A stretch of DNA of 64,000 bases from Pseudomonas viciae (GTDB lineage Bacteria > Pseudomonadota > Gammaproteobacteria > Pseudomonadales > Pseudomonadaceae), in assembly GCF_004786035.1 (NCBI RefSeq), contig NZ_CP035088.1, positions 3,756,001 to 3,820,000 of the forward strand, read 5' to 3'. Made by a program: the position numbers and the translations under genes. Below the pieces are notes generated by a model. That model saw nothing but the letters and a program-made list of their open reading frames with translations, was not told the DNA's origin and did not search any database. Within the stretch, counting starts at the first letter, position 1. Every line of letters starts with the position of its first letter. Shown here one piece after another: positions 1 through 11,700 of this stretch.

Positions 1-83
1 ACAGCAGAAGAGCCTGCAAAGGTTGCCCCACCGGGCCCGACCTGTCTGTCACGGGAATCCGGTACAGCAGGCCGCGCCGGGCA

Positions 84-1454
84 TTACAGCGGCTCGACCT
101 GGGGGGTGTCGGCCAACCGTACGACGGCCGCCTGCGTGGGTGTCTCGTCCAATCGGCGCATCGGCCCGTAGAGCAGAACGCTCAAGGGCAGGAGCGCAAA
201 CAGCCCCCCGGCCACGACGAACAGCAACCCGACGCCACGTCCCGGCCCTACGCCCAGCCAGCGCCCAATCGACTCGGCATAGAGACCACCCGGCATCAGC
301 GCCGGCTGGAACCAGTGATCCACCAGGAAGCCACCGACGATCACCGCCAGGCTGGTGGTGGCAATGGTCAACATGCTGATCAGCGCAAAGACACTGGCAC
401 GGCTGCCGGCGGGGATCCTGCGCATCCAGAGCGAGTTCACGCTGGCATCGGCGATACTCGCCATGGTGATCGCGACAAAGGCCAGCGCGCAGTACGCAAC
501 GGCCTGCGACACCATCCCCAGGGCAACGACACAGGCCGCCAGCAACAGATCGGCCACCGCCACCAGCGCCATCAAGCGCCGCGGGTTGCCCATGGAAATC
601 AACAGCCCCGCACCGGCCAGGCCACCCAGGGCCGCCCAGGTGTAGGCCATGCCCAGCGTCTGGCTACCCAGGGTCGACAGCAACAACGGCGTCATCATCA
701 AGGTGGCCAGCGACAACAATGCGGTACGCATCATGGTGTAGACCAGCAGCCCGGCCATCAGCCGTTCGGCCATGAAAAACTTCAGTGCCGCCGCAACGTT
801 GCTCACCGCGCCCCCGAACACCGAGCCTTTGCTAGTACGCTCATGACGGTCCGACGCACCGCGCACATGGGAGAACGCCTTGATCACCAGCAAGGTGCCC
901 GAGCAGAAGGTAATCAGGTCCACCGCCAGGATCGTCACCAGCCCGGCACTGGCCATGATCGCCCCGGCCAGCAGCGGCGCCACCAGGGCCGAAGCGTTCT
1001 TGCTGATGCTGATCAACCCCGAGGCCCGGGTGAATTTGTCGGGGGCGACAATGGTACTCACGGCGGCCTGATAGGCCGGTTTGCGAAAGGCTCCGACAAT
1101 GGACGCCAGGCAATTGAAAATGTACAGGTGCAGCGGTTCCAGGCGTTCGAACCAGAGCAGCGCCATCACCCCCAGAAGCAGTATCGCCAGGCTCACATCG
1201 CAACAGACAATGATCACCCGGTGGCTGATCCGATCGGCCAGCCCGCCCGCCAGTGGCAGAAACAGCACCGCCGGCAAGGTCGCCGCCAGCACGACATTGG
1301 CGAAGGCCACCGCCGAACCGGTATGGGTATACACCCAGACGCCCAGGGCGAACTCCATCAACGCGGTGCCGACCACCGCCAGCGACTCACCACACCAGAG
1401 GAAATAGAAACCTCGCCCCAGATCAAAGCCCCGGCGACCACTGCCCAAGCTCAT
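84..1454 (-). CDS. MFS exporter next to the NRPS cluster
   Basis: This 456-residue protein is a major facilitator superfamily transporter of the drug-efflux (DHA3/MefA-like) kind, with about twelve hydrophobic segments split by a basic central loop near residues 195-215 (HVRGASDRHERTSKGS). An early segment carries the GGLADR-type loop 2-3 motif (residues about 70-75) typical of proton-driven drug exporters. Its ATG overlaps the stop codon of the upstream cupin gene by 4 bp (ATGA), so the two are translationally coupled. They diverge from the giant NRPS gene, so I infer that it exports the NRPS product or protects the producer. The substrate cannot be read from sequence. A general drug pump that happens to sit here is the alternative. 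Confidence 0.85.
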   Translation of the reverse strand: MSLGSGRRGFDLGRGFYFLWCGESLAVVGTALMEFALGVWVYTHTGSAVAFANVVLAATLPAVLFLPLAGGLADRISHRVIIVCCDVSLAILLLGVMALLWFERLEPLHLYIFNCLASIVGAFRKPAYQAAVSTIVAPDKFTRASGLISISKNASALVAPLLAGAIMASAGLVTILAVDLITFCSGTLLVIKAFSHVRGASDRHERTSKGSVFGGAVSNVAAALKFFMAERLMAGLLVYTMMRTALLSLATLMMTPLLLSTLGSQTLGMAYTWAALGGLAGAGLLISMGNPRRLMALVAVADLLLAACVVALGMVSQAVAYCALAFVAITMASIADASVNSLWMRRIPAGSRASVFALISMLTIATTSLAVIVGGFLVDHWFQPALMPGGLYAESIGRWLGVGPGRGVGLLFVVAGGLFALLPLSVLLYGPMRRLDETPTQAAVVRLADTPQVEPL

Positions 1455-2455
1455 GGGCGCACATCGCGAGGCATGGCGACATCGATTAACTTGCTCAACA
1501 ACCGATAACCCAGGGAATAGGCCACCGCACCCAATACCACCGGCGCATAACGGGAAAACAGATAGGTGCGCAACACCCGCCTGGCGATAGGCGAACTGAT
1601 GTCGCCGCTGACATGCAAGGGCGTCGGGAAGGTCGCGGCGACGGTGGCGCCGAATTCATCGTCCATCGATTGCACCGCATGCCACCAATAGACCGGGATG
1701 TACAACGCATCTCCCGGCTCCACCACCGTGCGCAGCGCTCGCAGTTGCCGAGTACCTGGAAAACGCCCGGTGTCGATGTCGTACAGGTAGCCCGCCTGTT
1801 CGATCACTGGCTGCAACGCCCGCCAACTGGTTTCGTCCGGCGGCAACAGCAGCACCTCCTTGGCACCGACCACCTGGGCCATGAACGTTTCATCGACGAC
1901 ATGGAAATGCCAATCGGTGTAGGAGTTGCGGTACAGGAAACTGCGATGGGGCGGGTAATGCCGGGACTTGCCCAACTGCGGCATGAACGGTAACCCACCG
2001 ACGTCCTCTTTCATCTGCTCGATGGCCGAGCCTTCGGAAAACCGGCAACTGTCGGCCACCCAAGGCCCATCACCCTCACCCAGGCCGTCGAGGAATTCGT
2101 GGAACGGCATTTCCCGGTAGACGCTGTTCGCATACTCGGTCAACTCGGCCTTGACCTTGGGACTGGACCAACCGATGACCTCGGAGACGATCTGCGAACG
2201 CACCACCACCGCGCTGTTGCGTGAATGGGCCTTGAGGTAATCCAGGCGCTTCCATTTCTGAAAAGCCGGCCAATGTCGCACTGCATTCTTGACCAGGCAG
2301 GGGCGGTTGCGATTGACGTACCGACGGGTGAAGTCCTCTTTGGAGATCGACAGCGCATCGATCACTTCGACCGGGCCTGCCTGGGGGTGGTTGGGAAAAC
2401 GGGACAGGCTCCAGAACTTCGATACCGGGCGGTCCGGTTCGGCAATTAGTGGCAT
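1451..2455 (-). CDS. Cupin_8/JmjC-fold oxygenase-like protein with an HxHx3E motif
   Basis: The 334-residue product has the JmjC/cupin_8 fold of Fe(II)/2-oxoglutarate hydroxylases. The signature GDALYIPVYWWHAV contains the distal metal His259, and AQVVGAKEVLLLPP follows the proximal motif. The proximal motif reads HFHVVDE (His183, His185, Glu189), which is HxHx3E rather than the HxD of FIH-type enzymes, so the metal centre may differ. The C-terminus (about residues 296-325) is hydrophobic. I chose the ATG at 2455 because GAGGG lies 6-7 nt upstream; a GTG seven codons earlier lacks such a site. It forms an operon with the MFS gene and diverges from NRPS1. The likely role is tailoring hydroxylation of the peptide or of a carrier-bound residue, which is inferred from context only. 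Confidence 0.75.
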   Translation of the reverse strand: MPLIAEPDRPVSKFWSLSRFPNHPQAGPVEVIDALSISKEDFTRRYVNRNRPCLVKNAVRHWPAFQKWKRLDYLKAHSRNSAVVVRSQIVSEVIGWSSPKVKAELTEYANSVYREMPFHEFLDGLGEGDGPWVADSCRFSEGSAIEQMKEDVGGLPFMPQLGKSRHYPPHRSFLYRNSYTDWHFHVVDETFMAQVVGAKEVLLLPPDETSWRALQPVIEQAGYLYDIDTGRFPGTRQLRALRTVVEPGDALYIPVYWWHAVQSMDDEFGATVAATFPTPLHVSGDISSPIARRVLRTYLFSRYAPVVLGAVAYSLGYRLLSKLIDVAMPRDVRP

Positions 2456-2544
2456 TTTCGACCCTCGCAAGCACACTCAGGGTCGTTGGTATAACAGACT
2501 CACGCGACCACGCCCAAGCACCGCCAAGCCCCGTTCCTCGCCGT

Positions 2545-2564
2545 TGTCCCTGCTTCCCATGACA
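2545..2564 (+). promoter_or_regulatory. TGTCCC/ACA regulatory box, copy 1 (NRPS1/cupin promoter)
   Basis: The sequence TGTCCCTGCTTCCCATGACA has TGTC/GACA inverted ends and is followed by GAC. The same 20-bp element occurs at 32626-32645 and 43082-43101. Across the three copies 17 of 23 columns (box plus GAC) are invariant. A possible -10 (CTAATT, about 2585-2590) lies 17-18 nt after ACAGAC. It resembles the syr-syp box bound by SyrF/SalA LuxR-type activators of lipopeptide genes. It lies between the divergent cupin and NRPS1 genes and could serve both. Confidence 0.7.
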
Positions 2565-2599
2565 GACAGTCCCCACCGGATGCTCTAATTTTTTCTCAC

Positions 2600-2620
2600 T
2601 TTGTGAAGGGACTCCAGGCG
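2600..2620 (+). promoter_or_regulatory. Leader segment related to the braA/luxR hairpins
   Basis: GTGAAGGGACTCCA matches GTGGATGGACTCCA of the braA leader at 12 of 14 positions and keeps an ANGGA core (AGGGA), but the flanking arms no longer pair. It lies 37 nt after the box, against 51-52 nt in the other two leaders. It could be a weaker Rsm site or a remnant. Confidence 0.4.
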
Positions 2621-2752
2621 CCCGCGCGCCACCGCCAAGGTCCTTACTCACGGCTATTGATCCGCCGACTGGCAGTCGCCCAGGCCTCCACACATCGCTG
2701 CCTTTCGAACGGAGACAAAACCTCAATTGATTCTGCAAGCAGGTGCTCCGAT

Positions 2753-5700
2753 ATGGATTCGTCGACCGATATGTCGCTCTCGCAAGATTGCGTGTCCCAT
2801 GAGCTGGCCTCAGTCCAGCAGGGCATCTGGCTGGACCAGATCGCGCACCCTGACCTGCCCTACTACAACATCGGCATGTCCCTGGAGATCAGGGGTGAGA
2901 TCAACATCCCATTGTTCGAGAAAGCCATCGAGCTGGTCGCCAACCGTCACGATGCCCTGCGCCTGAGCTTCAGTCATGAGGGTGGCATCGGGCGCCAGCG
3001 AGTCCTGCCCGAGGTCAAGGTGAACCTGCAAGTGGTGGAGTTCTCCGAGGAGCAGGCTGCCGCCGGCCTGGCCATGGACTACCTGCGCGACGCTTTCCGC
3101 CAACCGTTCGAATCGCTGACCGGCCAGCTCTGGGAGGCGCGCATGGTCCGTTGTGGCCCGAACCTCCATTACTGGCTCAACCGCTACCACCACCTGGTCA
3201 CCGACGGCATTGGCGTGGCGCTGATCGGCCACGCCGTGGGCGCGGCCTACAACGGCCTGCTGGCCGGCAATGACGAAGTCGCCCAAGGGCATTCCTACCT
3301 GTCGTTCCTGGAAGATGACCGGGCTTACCTCGCATCGTCCCGCTACGAGCGCGACCGCCAGTTCTGGCAGGAAACCTACGCGCAAATGCCGCCATCGCTC
3401 TTGCAACGCCGCGCTGACTTCAAGACCGGCCAGGCCAATGCGCTGGCGCCCAGCGCCCAGGTGCAGGCGATGCTTCCCCGGGCGCTGTACGACGCCCTGA
3501 CGCAATTCGCCAGCGAGCGCAGCCTGTCGGTCGCCCATGTGCTGATCAGCGTGGTGGCCACCTATTTCTGCCGCACCGTGGGGGTCGATGAAATCGTCAT
3601 CGGCATGCCCGTGCACAACCGCACCACCGCCCGTACCAAAGAAACCGCGGGCATGTTTTCCTCGGTCAGCCCGATCCGCCTGCCTGTCGACTTCGACGCC
3701 TCACTGCTGGACCTGATGCATACCGCCGGTGGACAACTGCGCCGCTGCTACCGCCATCAGCGCTTCCCCATCGCCGAGCTCAACCGCAGCCTGCGCCTGG
3801 CACAGAGCGGACGTCGGCAACTGTTCGACATCTCCTTGTCGTTCGAAAGCCTGGACGGCGACGATCAGTTCGGCGGCACCTCGTCCACCGTCATCACCAT
3901 GGATAACGGCTACGAACAGACGCCCATGGCGATCTTCGTGCGCGACTACCATCCGTTCGAAGACGTCCATCTGGACTTCAACTTCAACACCGCCTATTTC
4001 AGCCTGGAAGAAGCCCGACTCCTGCAACAACGCATGCTCTCGATGCTCGAAGCGGTGCTGGAGCACCATGACACCGCCGTGGGCCATTACCCGCTCATGA
4101 GCCAGGCCGAGCGGCTACGCCTGCAAGTCGAATTCAATGCCACCGCCCGCGACTATCCGCAGGACGTGCTGATCCATCAGTTGTTCGAACAGCAAGCCGA
4201 GCAGCGCCCGGCTGCCTGCGCCGTGCGCGACGACACCGGTCCTTTGCTCAGTTACGGCCAACTCAATCGCCAGGCCAACCGGCTCGCCCATCGCCTGATC
4301 GAACTGGGGGTGAAGCCGGATGACCGGGTGGCCGTGAGCCTCAGACGCGGGCCGGAAATGGTCGTCGCCCTGCTGGGCATACTCAAGGCTGGCGGCGCCT
4401 ACGTGCCTATCGACCCGGACCTGCCGAGCGCCCGCCAGGCGTTCATGCTTGCCGACAGTGCCCCGCGAGCCGTGCTGACCAGCCAGGCACTGCTGGCCCA
4501 GCTGCCGCCGTTGGATGTTCCGCTGCTGGCACTCGATGGCGACGAAGATCACGCGCAACTGGCCACGCAGCCCGAGCATGACCCGGCGCCACACGCCCTG
4601 GGGCTGACACCCCGGCACCTGGCCTACGTGCTCTACACCTCAGGTTCCACCGGCAACCCCAAAGGGGTGATGAATGAACACCTCGGGGTGGTCAACCGCC
4701 TGCTGTGGGCCAGGGACCAATACGGCGTCGATGCCAGCGACCGGGTGCTGCAAAAGACCCCGTTCGGATTTGACGTGTCGGTCTGGGAGTTTTTCCTGCC
4801 GTTGCTGGCCGGCGCCGAGCTGGTCATGGCCCGTCCGGGCGGCCACCAGGAGCCGGATTACCTGGCCCGACTGATGCGCCAGGCCGGCGTCACGCTGCTG
4901 CACTTCGTACCGTCGATGCTCGACCTGTTCCTCGAACACCACGACAGACAGGACTTCCCTGCCCTGCGTCGGGTGCTGTGCAGCGGCGAAGCCCTGCCTC
5001 GCGGCCTGCAACGGCGCTTCGAACAACAACTGGCGGGGGTCGAGCTGCACAATCTCTATGGTCCGACCGAAGCGGCCATCGACGTCACCGCCTGGCAGTG
5101 CCGCCCCAGTGATCCCGGCGAAAGCGTGCCCATCGGCAAGCCGATCGCCAACATCCAGATGCATGTCCTCGACGCCCGGGGCGAACCCCAACCGTTGGGC
5201 GTCGCCGGGGAGCTGCACATCGGCGGCATCGGCGTCGCCCGAGGCTACTTGAACCAAGCGGAACTGAGCGCCGAACGGTTCATCGCCGACCCGTTCAGCA
5301 CTGAACCGAATGCACGCCTGTACAAGACTGGCGACCTTGGCCGGTGGCTGGCCAACGGTGCATTGGAGTACCTGGGGCGCAACGACTTCCAGGTTAAAAT
5401 CCGCGGCCTGCGCATCGAGATCGGCGAAGTCGAAGCGGCCCTGGCCCTGTGCCCCGGCGTTCGCGAAGTGGTGGTCATTGCCCGGGAAGACCATCCTGGG
5501 CAAGCGGACAGCAAACGCCTGGTTGCCTACGTCTGCGGCGAGCCGGTGCCGGCCGAGCAACTGCGTAGCACCCTGCTCAAGCACCTGCCCGAATACATGG
5601 TGCCCAGCGCCTTCGTGCACCTCGATGCCCTGCCCCTCACCGCCAACGGCAAGCTCGACCGCCGCGCCCTGCCTGCGCCGGGCCTGGAATCCCTGGCGAG

Positions 5701-8700
5701 CAAAACCTACGAAGCGCCCCAGGGCGACACTGAACTCGCCATCGCCGAAATCTGGAAACACCTGCTTGGCCTGGATCAGGTCGGCCGTCACGACGGTTTC
5801 CTCGAACTCGGCGGTCACTCGCTGCTGACCGTGCAACTGCAAGCGCGTCTGCACCAGGACCTCGGTGTCGAGATCGACCTGCGCACCCTCTTCGCCCAGA
5901 CCTCGTTGAGTGAACTGGCCCAACGGGTGGAACAGGCCGGCCAGTCCCAGGTCCAGCCGATTGCCGTGGTGTCCCGCGAGCAAGCATTGCCGCTGTCCCT
6001 GGCCCAACAACGCCTGTGGTTCCTCGATCAACTGGACCACGCCGCCAGCGTCGCCTATCACATGCCCGCTGCCCTGCACCTGCGCGGCCAGCTGGATCGC
6101 CACGCCTTGCAACGCGCCCTGGACCGCATCGTCGCCCGCCACGAAAGCCTGCGCACCACCTTCGAACGCCATGACGGCGAGGTCCGCCAGCGCTTCGCCG
6201 CCGCCGACATCGGCTTCGCCTTGCAGGAACACGACCTGCAAGCCCTCGACACCGAGGCCCGGCAGGCGGCCGTCGAGCAATTGACCCAGGCCGAAGCCCG
6301 GGACGCTTTCGATCTGAGCCAGGGACCGCTGATTCGTGGCCGCCTGCTGCGCCTGGACGCCGACGAACATATTCTGCTGGTGACCCAGCACCACATCGTC
6401 TCCGACGGTTGGTCGGTGGCGGTGTTGATCGGTGAATTCAACGCGCTCTATGCCGCCTTCAGCCAGGATCTCGACGATCCACTGCCGCCCCTGGCCCTGC
6501 AATACGCCGACTATGCCGCCTGGCAACAGCAGCACCTGCAAGGTGAACGCCTGCAAGCCCAGGTCGGCTTCTGGAAGGAACACCTCAGCGGCGCCCCGGC
6601 GCTGCTGGAACTGCCCAGCGACCATAACCGCCCGCAAGTGCAAAGCTACCAGGGTGCCGCGCTGGCCCTGCAACTGCCCGCAGCACTCAGCACTCGCCTG
6701 CGCCGCTTCAGCCAGCAACAGGGCCTGACGCCGTTCATGACCCTGCTCGGCGCCTGGTCGATCCTGCTTTCGCGCCTGAGCAACCAACCGCAAGTGGTGG
6801 TCGGCACCCCGGTGGCCAACCGTCCACGCCAGGAAACCGAGGCGCTGATCGGCTTCTTCGTCAACACCCTGGCCCTGCGCATCGACGTCCAGGCCCACAG
6901 CCGTGTCGACCAGTTGCTGGCGCAGATCAAGGCCACCACCCTTGACGCCTACAGCCATCAGGACCTGCCGTTCGAGCAGGTAGTCGAAGTCCTGCAACCG
7001 GAGCGCAGCCTCGGCCACAGCCCGCTGTTCCAGGCCATGCTGGTGCTGGGCAATACCCCGCGCGACCAGGCGTTGGAATTGCCAGGGCTGAGCCTGACCC
7101 CACTGCCCCAGCCCACCGGCACCACCCAATTCGACGTGAGTTTGTCGCTCAACGACGATGGCGAAACCATCAGTGGCCAGTTCGAGTACGCCACCGACCT
7201 GTTCGACGAGAGCACCATCGCCCGTTGGGGCCAGCATTTGCTGCATCTGCTCGACGCGATGCTCGACGATGCCCACCAAGCGCTGGCGACCCTGCCGTTG
7301 CTGGACAACCAGCAACGCCGGCAACTGCTCGGTGGCTTCAATCAGACCCATGCCCCGTTTCCCGAAGGCAGGCTGGTGCATGAGTGGTTCGAACAACAGG
7401 TGCAGGATCGCCCCCGCGCCATCGCTGTCCAGGCTGAAAACAGCCGCCTCAGCTATGGCGAACTCAATGCCCGTGCCAACCGTATCGCTCACCGCTTGAT
7501 CGCCGCCGGCCTGCGCCCGGATGAACGCGTGACGCTGCTGGTGGAACGCAGCCCCGAGATGATCATTGGTATCCTGGCCATCCTCAAGGCCGGCGGCGCC
7601 TATGTGCCGCTGGACCCGAACTATCCGCAGGATCGCCTGCAGCACATGCTCAGCGACAGCTCGCCGCGAGTACTGCTGACCCAAGGCAACCTGGCCGGAC
7701 AACTGCCACCGCTGCCGATCGCGCAGCTGTCGCTGGACGATCCAGCCGCTGGCGATGAACGCAACCCACGGGTCGAAGGCCTGACCTCCCGGCACCTGGC
7801 CTACGTCATGTACACCTCGGGCTCCACCGGTAAGCCGAAGGGGGTGATGCTCGAACACCGTTCGGTGTGCAACCAGATCGGCGCCCTGCAAGAGCGTTAT
7901 GGCCTCAACCCCAAGGACCGCATCCTGCAATTCGCCACCATGACCTTCGACATGTCGGTGGAAGAGATTTTCGGGGCATTACTGTCCGGTGCCACCCTGG
8001 TTCTGCGCAGCGATGCCTGGATTGCCGGGACTGCGGCCTTCGCCGCCCTGTGCGAACAACATGCGATCACCGTCGCCAACCTGCCGACCGTGTTCTGGCA
8101 GCAGGTCAGCCGCGACCTGCATGTAGCGCTGCCCTCCTCGCTGCGTCAGTTCATGATCGGTGGCGAAGCGGTGGGTAAACAGGCCGTGACCCAGTGGTTC
8201 GCCCGGGCCGGTCATCGCCCGGCGCTGTTCAACGCCTACGGCCCGACCGAAGCCACCGTGAACGCCTCGATCCGCCTGATGGAAAGCGATCACGACGACT
8301 TCCGCTCGATCGGCAAACCGGTACGCAACACCCAGCTGCACGTGCTCGATGCCAGCGGCAACCTTGTCCCACTGGGGGTCGCCGGAGAAATTCACATTGG
8401 CGGTGTCGGTGTCGCGCGCGGTTACCTCAATCGCCAGGAGCTGACCGCCGAACGCTTCATTGCCGACCCTTTCAGCACCGACCCGGACGCGCGCCTGTAC
8501 AAGACCGGCGACCTCGGTCGCTGGCTGGCCGATGGCACTCTCCAGTACCTGGGACGCAACGACGATCAGGTGAAGATCCGCGGTTTCCGTGTGGAGCTGG
8601 GCGAGATCGAAGCCATCCTCGCCGGCTGCGCCGGTGTGCGTGAAGCGGTGGTGGTCGCCCAGGAGAGCAAACCGGGTCAATCGGACAGCAAGCGCTTGAT

Positions 8701-11700
8701 CGCCTATCTGTGTGGTGAATCGGTCCCCGTTGAACAGTTGCGCACCGCGTTGCTCGCGGCACTGCCCGAATACATGGTGCCCAGCGCCTTTGTGCACCTC
8801 GAAGCCCTGCCATTGACCCCCAACGGCAAACTCGACCGCCGCGCCCTGCCCGCACCGGGTCAGGAAGCGTTCGCCAGCCGTGCCTACGAGGCACCGCGGG
8901 GCGAGGTCGAGCAGATCGTCGCGACCGTCTGGCAGGATCTGCTGGGCATCGAGAAGGTCGGCCGGCATGACCGCTTCTTCGAACTCGGCGGGCATTCGTT
9001 GCTGGCTGTCAGCCTGATCGACCGTTTGCGCCAGCACGGCCTCAGCGCCACGGTGCGCACCGTGTTCACCGCCCCCAGCGTACGGGAGATGGCCCAAGCC
9101 CTGAGCCGCAGCGAGGAAGTCTTGTTCCTGGCCCCGGCCAACCGGATTCCGGCCGATTGCACGGCGTTGACGCCGGACATGCTGCCCCTGGTGGAACTGA
9201 CCCCGAGCCAGCTCGAACGTATCGTCAGCGCCGTGCCCGGCGGTGCCGCGAACATCCAGGACATCTACCCCCTGGCCCCATTGCAGCAAGGCATTCTGTT
9301 CCATCATTTGCTCGGGCATGAAGGCGACGCCTATCTGGTGCGCTCGATGATCGAGTTCGACGACCGCCAGCGCCTCGATGCCTTTGTCACGGCCCTGCAA
9401 CAGGTCATTGACCGCCACGACATCCTGCGCAGCGCCGTGCATTGGGTCGGCCAGCCGCAAGCGGTGCAGGTGGTGCAACGTCGGGCCGTGTTGCCGGTCC
9501 AGCCCATCACCCTGGCGGCCGATGAGGATCCGCGCGCGCAACTGGAGCGTTTGAGCGATCCACGACACCTGCGCCTGGATTTGCAACAGGCACCGCTGAT
9601 GCGTGCCTGCATCGCCCAGGACCCGCATTCCCAACGCTGGTGGCTGGCATTGCTGGACCACCACATGATCAGCGACCACGTGTCCCTGGGCATCGTGCTC
9701 GAGGAAATCCAGACCCTGATGCAGGGTCAGGGGGCCGACCTGCCGACACCCATGCCGTATCGGGAGTTCGTCGCGCAGATTCTCGCCACCCCGCCCCAGG
9801 CCCACGAAGCCTATTTCGCTGGGCGCCTGGCCAGTGTCGATGAGCCGACGGCCCCATTCGGTGTGCTGGATGTCCAGGGCGACGGTGCCCAGGTGGTGGA
9901 AACCAGTGTGCGTCTCGACCCGGCCCTGAGCCTGCGGATCCGCGCGCAATCGCGTACGGCCGGGGTGACGCCGGCGGTACTGTTTCATCTGGCCTGGGCC
10001 CAGGTGCTCGGGCGGTGCACGGGGCGTGACGACGTAGTGTTCGGCACCGTGGTCACCGGACGCCTGCAAGGTTCACTGGGTGCCGACCGGGCCCTTGGCG
10101 TGTTCATCAACACCCTACCAGTACGGGTGCAATTGGCCGGGCTCAGTGTCAGCACGCTGGTGGACGAAACCTATCGCGACCTCAGCGAACTGCTCGCCCA
10201 CGAACAGGCCTCCCTGGCCCTGGCCCAACGCTGCAGCGGGGTTACCGCGGGCCTGCCGCTGTTCACCACCCTGCTCAACTACCGCCATCAGACCGACGGC
10301 GGCTCGTTGGCCAACACAGATCAGGTCCTGGCCTGGGACGGTGTGCGCTTCCTGAGCAATGAAGCCCGTACCAACTATCCGATCGAAGTGGCTGTGGCGG
10401 ATGAAGGCGACGACTTCTCCCTGACCGCCCAAGCCATCACTGGCATCGACCCGCAACGCATCGCCGCCTACCTCGGCCAAGCCGTGGCCGCCCTGGTGGA
10501 AGCCCTTGAACAGGCCCCCGAACGCCTCGCCAGCGATCTGGAAGTGCTGCCCGAAACCGAGCGGCAATTGCTGCTGGCGGACTTCAACCGCACCGCCAGC
10601 GACTTCGGGCCTGCCCAGCCAATCCACACCCTGTTCGAAACCCAGGTCCAGGCCAATCCCGAGGCCGTGGCCCTGGTTTGCGAGAACCAGCAACTGAGCT
10701 ACCGCCAGCTCAACCGCCGCGCCAACCACCTGGCCCGACAGTTGCTCGAACTCGGTATCCAACCCGATCAACGCGTGGCGATCTGTGCCGAGCGCAGCCT
10801 GGACATGATCGTCGGCCTGCTGGGGGTGCTCAAGGCCGGCGCCGCCTACGTGCCGATCGACCCGGCCCACCCTGCCGAGCGCATGGCGTTCATGGTGCAG
10901 GACAGCCAGCCACGGGCGTTGTTGAGCCAAGCGGCCCTCAACTTGCCGGCAGGCGAGCTGCCGCTGTTGTTGCTCGACACGGTTGATTCGTTGCAGGCTG
11001 CGAGCAATCCGGCCTTTGATGCCAATCCGCAAGTGCCAGGCCTGACAGCCGAGCACCTGGCCTATGTGATCTACACCTCCGGCTCCACCGGCCAATCCAA
11101 GGGCGTGATGGTCGAGCACCGTTCGGTGTTCAACTTCTGGCAGGTGCTGACCCGCAGCACCCACCGGCACTGCCCGACACCGGCCACCGTGGCGCTGAAT
11201 GCCGGGTTCTTCTTCGACATGTCGATCAAGGGCATCTCGCAGCTATTCTCCGGCCACCGTTTGGTGATCATCCCGCAACTGATCCGCGCCAGCGGCCACG
11301 AGCTGCTGGATTTCCTCGAACAGCATCAGGTGCATGCCTTCGATTCCACGCCGTCGCAGCTCGACACTCTGCTCGCCGCCGGCCTGCTGGAGCGCCAGAG
11401 CTATCAGCCGGTGAGCGTGCTGCTCGGTGGCGAGGCGATCAACGCCGCGACCTGGGAGAAACTGCGCAACTGCCCGAACATTCGTTTCTACAACATGTAC
11501 GGCCCGACCGAATGCACGGTAGACGCCACCATCGACCTGATCCGCGACCTCGGCGAACGGCCGAGCATTGGCCGGCCGATCGCCAACGTCCAGGTGCACG
11601 TGCTCGACGCCCGGGGGCAACCGACGCCGCTGGGCGTGGCCGGCGAGCTGCACATCGGCGGGGCCGGTGTGGCCCGCGGTTACCTGAACCGTCCGGAGCT

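Noticed and set aside
4640..7930. A 1096-codon open frame antisense to NRPS1 (and similar ones at 7979-10069, 11798-14188 and 22410-24833)
   Set aside because: These are by-products of GC-rich codon use in the NRPS frame: low-complexity Gln/His/Arg/Gly-rich translations, no ribosome site, no family, and repeated exactly where the modules repeat.
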